Origin: Hylemonella sp.
Lineage (GTDB): Bacteria; Pseudomonadota; Gammaproteobacteria; Burkholderiales; Burkholderiaceae_C
DNA length: 64,000 bases
NCBI GenBank assembly: GCA_030680575.1
Contig: JAUXVI010000002.1
Location: 60,191 to 124,190, forward strand
Direction: 5' to 3'
This document shows, in pieces, positions 43,879 to 53,859 of the stretch. The position numbers were made by a program, and so were the translations under genes. How positions within the stretch are numbered: the first letter of the stretch is position 1; every line of letters starts with the position of its first letter. Below the pieces are notes generated by a model. That model had not been told where the DNA came from. It made no database searches and saw only the letters and a program-made list of their open reading frames with translations.

Positions 43879-46557
43879 ATGCCAAGTTTTCAACTCAAGT
43901 CCTATCAAAAAACCGCACTCGACACGCTGACCCGCTTTGCGCGGGCAGCGCAAATGAAAGGCGCGGCGCTGGCCTTTGGCGAGTTGACGGGACGGCCGTA
44001 CAACCCCGACCCGTTTGGCGAGACGCCCTGCGTATGCCTGCGCATTCCCACTGGCGGGGGCAAAACGCTGATGGCGGCACACGCCGTGAACGTGCTGGCG
44101 CAGGCGTGGTGCGCAACCGATGCGCCCGTGGCGGTGTGGCTGGTGCCCAGTGACACGATTCGCAGCCAGACCCTCACGGCCCTGCAAACGGCAGGCCACC
44201 CATACCGCGAGGCTTTGGAGGCCAGCTACGGCGCCGATGTGCGGGTGTGCGTGCTGGAAGACCTGGCCCATATCGCGCCGCCTGACTGGGGCCAGCGCGC
44301 CGTGGTGGTGGTGGCGACCATTCAGAGCTTTCGGATTGACGACACCGACAAGCGCAATGTGTACAGCTTTTCGGAAAGCTTTGAGCGGCACTTCAAAGGC
44401 TGTGATGAGCAGCGTCTTCGGGTATTGCACGATTTGCCTGACGCAGTGGTCACGAGTGAAGAAGCGGCCAGCGATAGAAGCGGCGTGCTCAGCGGTTTTG
44501 TCGGCCAGCCGCGCTGGAGCCTGGCGAACTGGCTGGCGCTGCATGCGCCGCTGTTGATTGTGGACGAGGCACACAACACCAAGACCGACAAGAGCTTCAC
44601 GGCACTCAAGCGCCTGAACCCCAGCGCCATTCTGGAGCTGACGGCGACGCCCATCCCCGCCAAGACCAATGTGCTGTACCACGTGAGCGCCCAGGAGCTG
44701 GCGGCGGAGAGCATGATCAAGCTGCCGATTGCGCTGGCCGAACACCCGCAGGGCTGGCAGCAAGCCGTGTTTGCCGCCGTGCAAACCCAGCGCGCACTGG
44801 AAGGCGAAGCGCTCAAGGACGAGGCCGCCGGCCACGGCTATGTGCGGCCGATTGTGCTATTCCAAGCGCAGAACGAGAACGATGCGGTGCCGCCCGCCGC
44901 CCTGCGCAAGCACCTGGAAGATGAGCTGCATATTCCCAAAGAGCAGATCAAGGTAGCCACCGGCGACACACGCGAACTGGAAGGGCTGGACCTGGCCGCG
45001 CGCGACTGCCCGGTGCGCTATGTCATCACGGTGCAGGCGCTACGCGAGGGGTGGGACTGCCCGTTTGCCTACGTGCTGTGTTCACTGCAAAAGCTCTCCA
45101 GTGCCACGGCGGTAGAGCAGTTGCTGGGCCGGGTGCTGCGCATGCCCTACGCCAGCCGGCGCGGGCGCGAGGCTCTGAACCGAGCTTATGCGCATGTCTG
45201 CGAGGCGCAATTTTCCACGGCTGCCCATGAGCTGGCGGACCGGCTGATCAACAACATGGGGTTTGAGGCGCTGGATGTGGCCTCGATGGTTGTGCAGCAG
45301 ACCGCGCTGCCACTTTTTGAAGGAAATCAGCCCTCTGCCCCCATTCCACCTGCGCCAGTAGCTACCAATTTTGTAGCGCCATCACCCTCCCCCGAACTGC
45401 AGGCTGCCACTGGCGTTGAGATCACGCAGATTGCGGGCGAACAGGCCGTGGTGGTCACTGGGCACATCAGCACCGAGGTCGAGGCGCTGTTGATCGCGCA
45501 GGTGCGCGGCCCGAAGAAGCAGGAACAGGTGCGCGAGAAAGTGGCGCAACACAACGCCTTGGTTGCGGCCCAGACGGCACCGGCTTCGCGCGGCGAGCAC
45601 TTTGCACCGATTCCGACGTTGGGCTATCGAAGCACTCCGCAGGGCCAACTCTGGCCGCTGGAGCGAGAGGCCGTGCTGGAGGCGGTGGAACTTGATCTGC
45701 TCACACCGGACGCGGTGCAACTGCCTGGTTTTCAAGTGGTGGAGCAGTCCAACACCTTCGAGATTTATCTGAAGGACTCGCACGTCAGATTGCGCGCGGC
45801 CGATCCCAGCCAGATTGCTTTTGACTTCGGCTCCAGCACCATCACGGCAGACGACCTGGTGCGCTGGCTCGACCAGTCCTTGTTTCAAAAGCTGCCGGAG
45901 TTCACGCAAGGGCAGCGGACCACCTATTTCGCGGCCGTAGTCAATCATCTGATCCATGAACGGGGTTTGACACTGGTGACCTTGGCCAAGGCCCGCTTCA
46001 AGCTCGCGCAGGATATCGAAGCACGCATTGGCGACTTGAAAGACAAGGCGGCCAAGACGCAATTCCGGCAGTTGGTGCTGGAACAAGCCTGGGACATTGA
46101 GCCCGACTGGACGCGGCCACTGACGTTTGAAGCCAACCGCTACCCGGTGCCCGCTGGCTCACGCTATAGCGGGCGCTATCAGTTCAACAAACATTTCTAC
46201 CCCGTTCTTGCGGATTTGAAAGACGGTGGCGAAGAGTTTCTGTGTGCCCAGTTGCTGGACAACCATGCCAAGGTCAAACATTGGGTGCGAAATCTTGATA
46301 CGGCCCCTTGCGGCTTTGCACTCGCCACATCAAAAGGTCGATTTTTCCCAGACTTCATCGCCGAATTGATCGATGGCCGCATCGCCGTTGTGGAATACAA
46401 AGGGGCTCACTTGCTGAATGACCCCTATGAAATTGAGAAGCGGCAAGTCGGCGAGCTGTGGGCTCTGAAAAGCCAAGGGCGTTGCCTCTTTGGGCAGATT
46501 GCCAAGCAACGCGACGGGGTGGGAATGTCCGGCCAACTGGACGCAGTGCTGGCATGA
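43879..46557 (+). CDS. res: type III restriction endonuclease subunit R
   Basis: An 892-residue SF2 helicase-nuclease. Walker A PTGGGKT at 57-63, DEAH box at 229-232 followed by LELTATP, the motif V/VI region [20 protein letters not shown] and [10 protein letters not shown] near 395-425, and a C-terminal PD-(D/E)xK nuclease [19 protein letters not shown] at about 820-845. It cleaves DNA after ATP-driven translocation when two unmodified sites meet. Its stop codon overlaps the lipB start (ATGA). A GCTAC...GTAGC palindrome lies in frame at 45361-45377 in a Pro/Ser-rich linker. Confidence 0.94.
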   Translation: MPSFQLKSYQKTALDTLTRFARAAQMKGAALAFGELTGRPYNPDPFGETPCVCLRIPTGGGKTLMAAHAVNVLAQAWCATDAPVAVWLVPSDTIRSQTLTALQTAGHPYREALEASYGADVRVCVLEDLAHIAPPDWGQRAVVVVATIQSFRIDDTDKRNVYSFSESFERHFKGCDEQRLRVLHDLPDAVVTSEEAASDRSGVLSGFVGQPRWSLANWLALHAPLLIVDEAHNTKTDKSFTALKRLNPSAILELTATPIPAKTNVLYHVSAQELAAESMIKLPIALAEHPQGWQQAVFAAVQTQRALEGEALKDEAAGHGYVRPIVLFQAQNENDAVPPAALRKHLEDELHIPKEQIKVATGDTRELEGLDLAARDCPVRYVITVQALREGWDCPFAYVLCSLQKLSSATAVEQLLGRVLRMPYASRRGREALNRAYAHVCEAQFSTAAHELADRLINNMGFEALDVASMVVQQTALPLFEGNQPSAPIPPAPVATNFVAPSPSPELQAATGVEITQIAGEQAVVVTGHISTEVEALLIAQVRGPKKQEQVREKVAQHNALVAAQTAPASRGEHFAPIPTLGYRSTPQGQLWPLEREAVLEAVELDLLTPDAVQLPGFQVVEQSNTFEIYLKDSHVRLRAADPSQIAFDFGSSTITADDLVRWLDQSLFQKLPEFTQGQRTTYFAAVVNHLIHERGLTLVTLAKARFKLAQDIEARIGDLKDKAAKTQFRQLVLEQAWDIEPDWTRPLTFEANRYPVPAGSRYSGRYQFNKHFYPVLADLKDGGEEFLCAQLLDNHAKVKHWVRNLDTAPCGFALATSKGRFFPDFIAELIDGRIAVVEYKGAHLLNDPYEIEKRQVGELWALKSQGRCLFGQIAKQRDGVGMSGQLDAVLA
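45361..45377. repeat. short palindrome inside res
   Basis: GCTAC-CAATTTT-GTAGC with perfect 5-bp arms, in frame in the linker that reads [13 protein letters not shown]. It is a relative of the copies in dat and after the 28-kb gene. Confidence 0.55.
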
Positions 46558-47243
46558 CCATCGAAATTCGTCAACTCGGCCGGGTCGACTACACGCCCAC
46601 CTATGCCGCCATGCAGGCGTTCACCGCCGCGCGCACGGCCGACACGCCGGACGAGCTCTGGATCTGCGAGCACCCGCCGGTGTTCACCCAAGGGCTGGCC
46701 GGCCTGGCCGGCCATGTGCTGGTGCCGGGTGACATTCCGGTGGTGGCCACCAACCGCGGCGGCCAGGTCACCTACCATGGCCCGGGCCAGGTGGTGGCCT
46801 ACCCGCTGATTGACCTCAAACGCGCCGGCTACTTCGTCAAAGAGTATGTCTATCGCGTGGAAGAAGCCGTCATCAAGACACTGGCGCACTTCGGCGTCAC
46901 CGGCCACCGTGTGGCCGGCGCCCCCGGCATCTATGTGCGGCTGGACGACCCCACCGCGCATGCCCTGCTGCCGCAACGGCCGCAGAAGTCGGCACTCGGC
47001 ACCGCACCCGATTTCACCGGCCTGGGCAAGATCGCGGCCTTGGGGATCAAGGTCAGCCGCAATTGCACTTACCACGGCGTGGCGCTCAACGTGGCCATGG
47101 ACCTGGAACCCTACTCGCGCATCAACCCCTGCGGCTATGCTGGGCTGCAAACGGTGGATCTTTCTACAATTGGGGTGTCCGTCGACTGGGCGGATGCAGC
47201 CACTGTTTTGAGCCAGAAACTCGCCACTTACCTGGTGCCTTGA
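46554..47243 (+). CDS. lipB: lipoyl(octanoyl) transferase
   Basis: A 229-residue LipB. The signature [19 protein letters not shown] (near 61-80), the Lys in [19 protein letters not shown] and the catalytic Cys in [11 protein letters not shown] (near 187) are present. It moves octanoate from acyl-carrier protein to the lipoyl domains of dehydrogenase complexes. The ATG overlaps the res stop; the upstream extension of the frame runs within res and is not lipB. Expression may therefore depend partly on translation of res. Confidence 0.96.
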   Translation: MTIEIRQLGRVDYTPTYAAMQAFTAARTADTPDELWICEHPPVFTQGLAGLAGHVLVPGDIPVVATNRGGQVTYHGPGQVVAYPLIDLKRAGYFVKEYVYRVEEAVIKTLAHFGVTGHRVAGAPGIYVRLDDPTAHALLPQRPQKSALGTAPDFTGLGKIAALGIKVSRNCTYHGVALNVAMDLEPYSRINPCGYAGLQTVDLSTIGVSVDWADAATVLSQKLATYLVP

Positions 47244-47256
47244 GCGCCCCCACACC

Positions 47257-48261
47257 ATGAGCACCCCTGAATCCAGCACGGCCCGCCCCACTGTTCGTGA
47301 AGAACAAACTGTCGACAACTACGACCCGTCGGCCAAGCAGAAGGCGGCCGCCAAGCTCTCCCGTATCCCGGTCAAAGTGGAAACCGGTGAAGTGCTGAAG
47401 AAACCGGACTGGATCCGCGTCAAGGCCGGCTCGCCGACCACGCGCTTCTACGAGATCAAGGACATCCTGCGCACCAACAAGCTGGTGACGGTGTGCGAGG
47501 AAGCCAGCTGCCCCAACATCGGCGAATGCTTCGGCAAGGGCACGGCCACCTTCATGATCATGGGCGACAAGTGCACGCGCCGCTGCCCGTTCTGCGACGT
47601 CGGCCACGGCCGCCCGGACCCGCTGGATGTGGATGAGCCGGACAACCTGGCCAAGACCATTGCCGCACTGAAACTGAAATACGTGGTGATCACCAGCGTC
47701 GACCGCGACGACCTGCGCGACGGCGGCGCCGGCCACTTCGTCGAGTGCATCCGCAAGACACGCGAACTCTCGCCCGACACGCAGATCGAGGTGCTGGTGC
47801 CCGACTTCCGCGGCCGCGACGACCGCGCGCTGGAGATTCTGAAGGCCGCCCCGCCGGATGTGATGAATCACAACCTGGAAACCGTGCCGCGTCTGTACAA
47901 GCAGGCCCGCCCTGGCAGCGACTACCAGTTCTCACTCAACCTGCTGAAGAAGTTCAAGGCGCTGTTCCCCGACGTGCCAACCAAGAGTGGCCTGATGGTG
48001 GGCCTGGGCGAGACTGACGACGAGATTCTGGCGACGATGCGCGACATGCGTACGCACAACATCGAGATGCTGACCATCGGCCAGTACCTCGCACCCTCCA
48101 ATTCGCACCTGCCGGTCAAGCGCTACGTGCACCCGGACACCTTCAAGATGTTCGAGGAAGAAGCCTACAAAATGGGCTTCACCCATGCGGCGGTAGGCGC
48201 CATGGTGCGCAGTTCGTACCACGCCGACCAACAGGCGCATGCCGCGAGCCTGGCGCGATGA
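47257..48261 (+). CDS. lipA: lipoyl synthase
   Basis: A 334-residue radical-SAM enzyme. The auxiliary cluster Cys residues lie in [12 protein letters not shown] (near 83-94) and the SAM cluster in [10 protein letters not shown] (near 109-118). The family end Arg-Ser-Ser motif is present ([11 protein letters not shown]). It inserts two sulfurs in protein-bound octanoate. It lies 13 bp after lipB and overlaps the methyltransferase gene by 4 bp. Confidence 0.97.
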   Translation: MSTPESSTARPTVREEQTVDNYDPSAKQKAAAKLSRIPVKVETGEVLKKPDWIRVKAGSPTTRFYEIKDILRTNKLVTVCEEASCPNIGECFGKGTATFMIMGDKCTRRCPFCDVGHGRPDPLDVDEPDNLAKTIAALKLKYVVITSVDRDDLRDGGAGHFVECIRKTRELSPDTQIEVLVPDFRGRDDRALEILKAAPPDVMNHNLETVPRLYKQARPGSDYQFSLNLLKKFKALFPDVPTKSGLMVGLGETDDEILATMRDMRTHNIEMLTIGQYLAPSNSHLPVKRYVHPDTFKMFEEEAYKMGFTHAAVGAMVRSSYHADQQAHAASLAR

Positions 48262-48950
48262 GCACACGCCAGGTCACCGACGAACTGGAGCTGCTGCAGT
48301 CGCTGGTCGACCTGCCGCAGCATCCGCGCATCATCGAACTGGGCTGTGGCGCGGCCCACTTGTCGCGCAAGCTGCTGCAGCGCTTCTCCGCCTGCGACGT
48401 CACCGGCCTGGAGGTGGACGAACGCCAGATGGCAAAGAACCAGCTCCAGCCGCAGGAGCGACTGCATTTCGTTCAGGCCGGCGCCCAGGCGATTCCGTTT
48501 GGCGACAGCGCGTTCGACTTGGCGCTGATGCTGAAGTCGCTGCACCACGTGCCGCTGGAGCTGCTGGACCAGGCGCTGAATGAGGTGCATCGCGTGCTTC
48601 GACCGGAAGGTCTGCTGTATGTGTCGGAGCCGGTGTTTGCCGGCGCGCTCAACGAGGTGATGCGCCTGTTCCACGACGAAGAGATCGTGCGTGCCGCCGC
48701 CCTGCGTGCGGTGCAGGCGGCGGTGGCCTCTGGCGCCTGGGAACAGGTGGACGAGGTCTTCTTCGAGACCCCGGTGCATTACCGTGACTTTGCCGAATTC
48801 GAGCAACGCATGATTGGCGTCACCTTCGTCAACCACCGGCTTGATACCGCCACGCTGGCGGCGGTGCGCGAGCGCTTTGAGCCGCACATGACCGCCGATG
48901 GTGCCCACTTCGTGCGGCCGATGCGCATCAACTTGCTACGCAGACGTTAG
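48258..48950 (+). CDS. class I SAM-dependent methyltransferase
   Basis: A 230-residue methyltransferase with motif [18 protein letters not shown] (near residue 25), the acidic motif GLEVDERQM, motif post-[21 protein letters not shown] and [15 protein letters not shown]. It is a UbiE/COQ5-like small-molecule methylase. Coupled to lipA by an ATGA overlap; the substrate is unknown. Confidence 0.88.
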   Translation: MSTRQVTDELELLQSLVDLPQHPRIIELGCGAAHLSRKLLQRFSACDVTGLEVDERQMAKNQLQPQERLHFVQAGAQAIPFGDSAFDLALMLKSLHHVPLELLDQALNEVHRVLRPEGLLYVSEPVFAGALNEVMRLFHDEEIVRAAALRAVQAAVASGAWEQVDEVFFETPVHYRDFAEFEQRMIGVTFVNHRLDTATLAAVRERFEPHMTADGAHFVRPMRINLLRRR

Positions 48951-48968
48951 CCCCAAAGCAGCGACATT

Positions 48969-48989
48969 CAGCTATTAATTTAATAGCTG
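48969..48989. repeat. perfect 10-bp-arm palindrome downstream of methyltransferase
   Basis: CAGCTATTAA-T-TTAATAGCTG, with GGCCTTTGGGCC a few bases on. It lies between convergent genes and may act as a transcript end or stability element; it belongs to the dispersed AGCTAT...ATAGCT type. Confidence 0.65.
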
Positions 48990-49032
48990 CTGACGCATAC
49001 AAATAAAGGCCTTTGGGCCGATTTCATTCATA

Positions 49033-49380
49033 TCAGGCAGGTGCCATGGCATCCCAGGCCTTGATCGCCTCGGCCGCGTACATCAGCGCCGGGCCACCGC
49101 CCATGTAGACACACACGGCCAGCATCTCTTCCAGCTCGGCACGTGTGCACCCCAGCTTGTGCAAGGCTTTGACATGAAAGCCGATGCAGCCCGAGCAGCG
49201 CTGCGTCACGCCAATGGCCAGCGCCATCAGCTCCTTGTGTTTGGTGCTGAGCGCACCCTCGGCCATGGACGCGCGTGCCAACTGGCCAAAACCGGCCATC
49301 GCGTCGGGCTGCGCCTTGCGAAAGGGCGCCAGACATTCGTTGATGTCCTGAATCAGGCCGGTGTGATCGAAGGTGCTCAT
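49033..49380 (-). CDS. AhpD-like carboxymuconolactone decarboxylase-family protein
   Basis: A 115-residue all-helical protein with the AhpD-type redox motif CSGCIGFH (Cys pair near residues 62 and 65), preceded by TKHKELMALAIGVTQR. Members act as small peroxidase-type disulfide reductases or as decarboxylases; CxxC and the following His favour the redox role. It is a single gene with its own upstream gap of 79 bp from ptsI. Confidence 0.88.
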   Translation of the reverse strand: MSTFDHTGLIQDINECLAPFRKAQPDAMAGFGQLARASMAEGALSTKHKELMALAIGVTQRCSGCIGFHVKALHKLGCTRAELEEMLAVCVYMGGGPALMYAAEAIKAWDAMAPA

Positions 49381-49459
49381 GAAAACTCCGCGAGTTGATA
49401 CCCCTCGGAGTTTGCAAGCACCCGGTCGCTTCCGGCTTGATACAGCTCAATCCAGCACG

Positions 49460-51229
49460 TCAACCGGCCAGCAGCGCAGCCGGCTCGTCATGCGCCAGCA
49501 CCGCCTGCGCCCAGGGCGTGAGCTTGGTGGTGTCGGCGCGCAGCACCTCCTGCTTGACCGCCAGGATTTGTGCCGGGTGCATGGAAAAGCTGCGCAGGCC
49601 CAAGCCCAGCAGCAGGCGCGTCATGGCAATGTCGCCGGCCATCTCGCCGCAGACGCTCACTTCTTTGCCCTGGGCCCGGCATTCGGCAATGGTGTCAGCC
49701 ACCAGACGCAACACCGCGGGATGCAGCGGATCATAAAGATGCGCCACCGACTCGTCGGCACGGTCGATCGCCAAGGTGTACTGGATCAGGTCGTTGGTGC
49801 CGATGGACAGGTAATCGAAGTGGCGCAGAAAGGTCTTGAGCATCAGCGCCGCGGCGGGAATCTCGATCATGGCGCCCAGTTTCACCGCGCCAAACGTGTG
49901 GCCGTCGCGCGCCAACTCCGTCCTCGCCTGCTCGATCAGCGCCAAAGTCTGGCGAATTTCGCTCAGGTGCGCCAGCATCGGGATCAGCATCTTCACCGGG
50001 CCGTGCGCCGCCGCGCGCAGGATGGCGCGCAACTGGGTCACAAACATGGCCGGGTCGGCCAAGCTCCAGCGGATGGCGCGCAGACCGAGCGCAGGATTGA
50101 GGTAAGCCGTCTCGGGGAGGTTGCCGTCCATCGGCTTGTCGGCCCCCACGTCCACCGTGCGAATGGTGACCGGCAGACCGTTCATGCCCTCGACGGCACG
50201 CCGGTAGGCCTGGTACTGCTCCTCCTCGTCTGGCAGCTGGTTCTGCCGCCCCATGAACAGGAACTCGCTGCGGAACAGGCCGACACCTACCGCGCCCGCC
50301 CGCATGGCAGCCGGCGCGTCTTCCGGCATTTCGATGTTGGCCAACAACTCGACCCGCTCGCCATCCAGCGTGACGGCTGGCGTATTGAGCAGCCGGCCCA
50401 ACCGGCTGCGCTCCAGTTCGACCTGGCGCTGCTTGTAGCCGTACTCGGCCAGGATGATGGGCGACGGATCGACGATGACCACGCCGGCATCACCATCGAT
50501 GATGACCCAGTCGTCCTGCCGCACCAGCTGGCTGGCCGTTCGCGCGCCCACCACAGCCGGAATATCCATGCTGCGCGCCACGATGGCGGTGTGCGAGGTC
50601 TTGCCACCGACATCGGTGACAAAGCCGGCGAACACGCCCTGCTTGAACTGCAGCATGTCGGAAGGCGACAACTCATGCGCGATCAGCACCAGCGGCACAT
50701 CGGTGTCGTCGAGCTGCAGATCCTGCTGTGAAGACTTGCGTCCACTGCGCGCCACCGTGGGAATGGTCGGCGAGGCGACCCCTTGCATGGCGCGCAGCAC
50801 CTTCTCTGTGATCTGTTCCAGGTCGGCCTTGCGCTCGCGCAGGTACTCGTCCTCCATCTCGTCGAACTGGCGCCCCACCATCTCCAGCTGCGTGGTCAGC
50901 GCCCATTCGGCGTTGTAGAGACGGTCTTGGATCCAGTGCTTGACGCCACCGATCAACTCGTCGTCCTGCAGCATCATCAGATGCACATCGAGCAGCGCCC
51001 GCAGTTCGTGGGGCGCGTCCTTCGGACCGAGCTGCGAGATGGTCTGCTGCAGACGGTGGATTTCCTCCACCACAGCATTGCGACCGCTGCGCACCCTGCC
51101 GATCTCGCTCTCGACCTGCGTCGGGTCGATGAAGTAATGCGCCACATCCACACGGCTGGAAGCCACCAGCACGGCTCGCCCTATGGCGATGCCGCGCGCA
51201 ACTGCTAGGCCGTGGATGGAAAAAGTCAT
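49460..51229 (-). CDS. ptsI: PTS enzyme I (PEP-protein phosphotransferase)
   Basis: A 589-residue EI. The active-site His lies in GGKTSHTAIVARSMDIPAVV, the PEP-binding domain has GVGLFRSEFLFMGR and the catalytic Cys in VSVCGEMAGD. The start at 51229 (MTFSIHGLAVARG) matches the family; frame upstream to 51304 reads Cys/Trp-rich sequence that does not. It phosphorylates HPr. With only an EIIA of the mannose type nearby and no sugar permease, this is a regulatory PTS as known in other betaproteobacteria. Confidence 0.95.
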   Translation of the reverse strand: MTFSIHGLAVARGIAIGRAVLVASSRVDVAHYFIDPTQVESEIGRVRSGRNAVVEEIHRLQQTISQLGPKDAPHELRALLDVHLMMLQDDELIGGVKHWIQDRLYNAEWALTTQLEMVGRQFDEMEDEYLRERKADLEQITEKVLRAMQGVASPTIPTVARSGRKSSQQDLQLDDTDVPLVLIAHELSPSDMLQFKQGVFAGFVTDVGGKTSHTAIVARSMDIPAVVGARTASQLVRQDDWVIIDGDAGVVIVDPSPIILAEYGYKQRQVELERSRLGRLLNTPAVTLDGERVELLANIEMPEDAPAAMRAGAVGVGLFRSEFLFMGRQNQLPDEEEQYQAYRRAVEGMNGLPVTIRTVDVGADKPMDGNLPETAYLNPALGLRAIRWSLADPAMFVTQLRAILRAAAHGPVKMLIPMLAHLSEIRQTLALIEQARTELARDGHTFGAVKLGAMIEIPAAALMLKTFLRHFDYLSIGTNDLIQYTLAIDRADESVAHLYDPLHPAVLRLVADTIAECRAQGKEVSVCGEMAGDIAMTRLLLGLGLRSFSMHPAQILAVKQEVLRADTTKLTPWAQAVLAHDEPAALLAG

Positions 51230-51334
51230 GGCGTCAACGTCGAGGGTTTCGCCTTGGAACGATCCCGAGGCGCAGCGCAGCGCCCACGGTGGGCAGGACA
51301 GCACACGCCACAGGCAACCGCAGAGAGCAACATG

Positions 51335-51604
51335 TCATTCTCCTTCCCCGAACTTGTCGTCGATCAAGGCCAGCATGGCATCAACAGCCTCCTGTGCACG
51401 GTCGCCCTCGGCATCGAGCTCCACGGTGGTGCCCATGCCGGCCGCCAGCATCATGACACCCATGATGCTCTTGGCATTGACACGGCGCTCACCGCGCGCG
51501 ATCCAGATCTCGCAGGGAAAGCTGCCCGCCAGCTTGGTGAGTTTGGCGGAAGCGCGGGCATGCAGCCCGAGCTTGTTGCTGATGGTCGCACTGGCCTTGA
51601 TCAT
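51335..51604 (-). CDS. ptsH: HPr phosphocarrier protein
   Basis: An 89-residue HPr with active His15 in GLHARAS and regulatory Ser46 in NAKSIMGVMMLAAG, the pattern recognised by HPr kinase/phosphatase. It sits between EIIA and EI genes. Confidence 0.97.
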   Translation of the reverse strand: MIKASATISNKLGLHARASAKLTKLAGSFPCEIWIARGERRVNAKSIMGVMMLAAGMGTTVELDAEGDRAQEAVDAMLALIDDKFGEGE

Positions 51605-51641
51605 TCGTTCTGTTCCTCGTTGTCTTTTGGGTCCGGCTCGC

Positions 51642-52037
51642 TCACGCGCTGGCCTCCACCTGCATCACGCCCTGGCTGCCGCCGCTGACGGCACGCGCCG
51701 TCAGTTCGTCGATCGGCTCGTGCTGGTAGGTCACCGCACGCAGCAACATGGGCAGGTTCACGCCCGCCACCAGCCTGGCCTGCACGCCGCCGAGCAGTTG
51801 TCGTGCCACATTGCAAGGCGTTGCCCCCATGACATCCGTCAGCAACAGCACAGACGCGCTGCCGAACTTGGCCGTCACGACTTGCCGCGCGGCAGTCAGG
51901 GTCTCCTGCGCCGAGGCATCGGCGGACACATCGAATGCCAGCACATCGTCCACCCGTTCCGGAAAGACATGGGCCACGCACTGACGCAGTGCACTGGCCA
52001 GTGGGGCGTGGGCGATGATGAAGATGCCGTTGTTCAT
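51642..52037 (-). CDS. PTS EIIA component, mannose/fructose type
   Basis: A 131-residue EIIA-Man domain. The phosphorylated His is His10 in GIFIIAHAPLA; the DVMGATPCNVARQL segment is typical. It has no IIB, IIC or IID partner nearby, so it should act as a regulator. Its start codon overlaps the stop of the MFS gene (ATGA), and HPr follows after 37 bp. Confidence 0.93.
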   Translation of the reverse strand: MNNGIFIIAHAPLASALRQCVAHVFPERVDDVLAFDVSADASAQETLTAARQVVTAKFGSASVLLLTDVMGATPCNVARQLLGGVQARLVAGVNLPMLLRAVTYQHEPIDELTARAVSGGSQGVMQVEASA

Positions 52038-53275
52038 GACGCAGTGGATGCACCATTATGGCTTTTTGCCGCCAGGAAATACATGTAAGAGACGATACAC
52101 AGTGTCAGGTACACGGCCAGCGCGCCCTGAAACGCCTGCACCGGCGGCCAGCCGAGCGCCTGCAAGCCGTCAATCAGCAGACCGATACCCCACTGCATGA
52201 CAAAAATGCCTGCAAAAATGACCAGGTTGTAGGCCGAGAGCGCCCGTCCTGCCAGGTCAGGTGGAAAGGCCATGCCGACCGCTGGCTGCGCCAGTGAAAT
52301 GAAGGTGCTGCTGACACAGAACAGTGCCAACAGCAGGCCCGTCGATGACGACAGTGCATCCCCCGCGGCGCAAATGATCGCCAGCAGCAAGAGGCTGAAG
52401 GGAACCCCCCATCGGATCAGGCGGTCAACATGCAAGCCTCGCTTGGCCAACCTCGGATTGACGACGCCCCAGACCCAGAACGTCACCAGCATGGCCACAT
52501 TGAGCCAGAACAGGCCGGTGGCAGCCTGCACCGGCGTGTAGCCCGCCACCCGGATCATCCAGGGCACGGCCCACAGCGTCTGGATGGCCACCATGCCCCC
52601 GTAATTGAAGAAGCCGATGGGCGTCATCTTGCGGAAATAGGGGTGGCGCCACACTTCTGCGTAGCTGCGCTGGGACGCCGCTTGGCCTGCCGCCGGGCCG
52701 GCGGCAGGCCAAGCCGGCACCTGCCAGGCAATCATGGCCATGGCCAGCACGGTCAGTGCGCCCAGCCCCCAAAACAAAGGGCGCCAGCCCAGCAGCGGCA
52801 TGAGCCACTGCACGGGCAGTGTGGCGGCCACCATGCCCATGGAGCCGGTCATCAACATCCAGGAATTGGCCCGCAACTGTGTGGTCGCGCCAAACCAGCG
52901 CCGATAGCCTGTCAGCGGTGCCATCAGGCAGGCCCCCAAACCAGCGCCACACAGGATGCGCGCCAGCAAGAGCCCTCCAAAACTGGTGGCCCATGAAAAC
53001 GCCAGGCAGCCCGCCACTGCCACCGCCAGGAAACTCAGGATCACCTTTTTCGGGCCGTGGCGGTCCAGCCAACTCCCCAGCGGCAATTGCATGGCCGCGA
53101 AACCCAGAAAGTAGCCGCCGGCCAGCAAACCCAGCTCCTGCGCATTCAGCGCAAATTCTTGCGTCAGCGTCGGTGACAGGGTCGCCGTGATGGCACGGAT
53201 CAGGGCGGAAAAGAAATACGCAAAAGCAAAGGCCAGGAAGACCACCACGGCGCCTCGCCGCGACAACATCGTCAT
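52034..53275 (-). CDS. MFS transporter
   Basis: A 413-residue major facilitator with 12 predicted helices. The family loop motif after helix 2 appears as LGSWLDRHGPKKVIL (the G..aDR.GrR/K type), and the first helix reads VVFLAFAFAYFFSALIRAIT. The loop between helices 6 and 7 (PAWPAAGPAAGQAASQRS) is encoded by a long perfect palindrome. Substrate unknown. Start and stop overlap its neighbours on both sides by 4 bp. Confidence 0.9.
   Translation of the reverse strand: MTMLSRRGAVVVFLAFAFAYFFSALIRAITATLSPTLTQEFALNAQELGLLAGGYFLGFAAMQLPLGSWLDRHGPKKVILSFLAVAVAGCLAFSWATSFGGLLLARILCGAGLGACLMAPLTGYRRWFGATTQLRANSWMLMTGSMGMVAATLPVQWLMPLLGWRPLFWGLGALTVLAMAMIAWQVPAWPAAGPAAGQAASQRSYAEVWRHPYFRKMTPIGFFNYGGMVAIQTLWAVPWMIRVAGYTPVQAATGLFWLNVAMLVTFWVWGVVNPRLAKRGLHVDRLIRWGVPFSLLLLAIICAAGDALSSSTGLLLALFCVSSTFISLAQPAVGMAFPPDLAGRALSAYNLVIFAGIFVMQWGIGLLIDGLQALGWPPVQAFQGALAVYLTLCIVSYMYFLAAKSHNGASTAS
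52680..52714. repeat. perfect 17-bp-arm inverted repeat inside the MFS gene
   Basis: GCTTGGCCTGCCGCCGG and CCGGCGGCAGGCCAAGC flank a single G. It encodes the Ala/Pro/Gly-rich cytoplasmic loop of the transporter. Such a G+C-rich hairpin would be very stable in mRNA. Confidence 0.85.
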
Positions 53276-53787
53276 TGGAATTCGAATCCTGAAAAGAACG
53301 GCTCGGCCATGTCCGGCTTCACCTGGTCAGCATAGATGACCGCGTGATAGAGGTTTCCCCCCTTCGAGAACCACACGGCCTGCGCCGCCACGGCGCTGCC
53401 GTCGGCACGTCGACCCCGGGCTGTCAGCCGCACGGGCTTCGGCTCGGTTGCCGCCCCCTTCGGGTTGTAGCTCTCCAACTGAGGGGGGGGTGCCTGCATA
53501 TTGGCCAGCATGGCCGCCTGCCATGTCGCCTGCGCCAGGGCCATCCTGCCCGCATCGCCCAACTTGACGTGGGCCACGGCAAACATGGCACCACCCGCCT
53601 CACAGCCCACCATCTGCATCTCGATATCCTGCCCCATCAGCGGCATCGGGCGGCTGCCCTGGTCGGGCTTGCAAGGCAGCAAGGCCTTGAGCCCGCCATC
53701 GATGCGGGTTTCACGCCAATTGAACGCCGGGCTGCAAGCGGCCAGCAAGGCACTGGTGATCACGAAGAAACTAAGGGCACGTAGCAT
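53272..53787 (-). CDS. hypothetical lipoprotein
   Basis: A 171-residue protein with a lipoprotein signal (MLRALSFFVITSALLAAC, Cys near residue 18). The mature part shows Cys residues in LLPCKPDQG and MVGCEAGG and a C-terminal beta-rich region. No family is recognised. The start at 53787 gives a normal signal peptide; the frame extends to 53823. It overlaps the MFS gene by 4 bp. Confidence 0.7.
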   Translation of the reverse strand: MLRALSFFVITSALLAACSPAFNWRETRIDGGLKALLPCKPDQGSRPMPLMGQDIEMQMVGCEAGGAMFAVAHVKLGDAGRMALAQATWQAAMLANMQAPPPQLESYNPKGAATEPKPVRLTARGRRADGSAVAAQAVWFSKGGNLYHAVIYADQVKPDMAEPFFSGFEFQ

Positions 53788-53859
53788 CCTGTTGATTATC
53801 GTGGCAACACACATGGCATCCATAGGCCAACCCCTGCTCGCCGGTTATCTGCGACTCAT

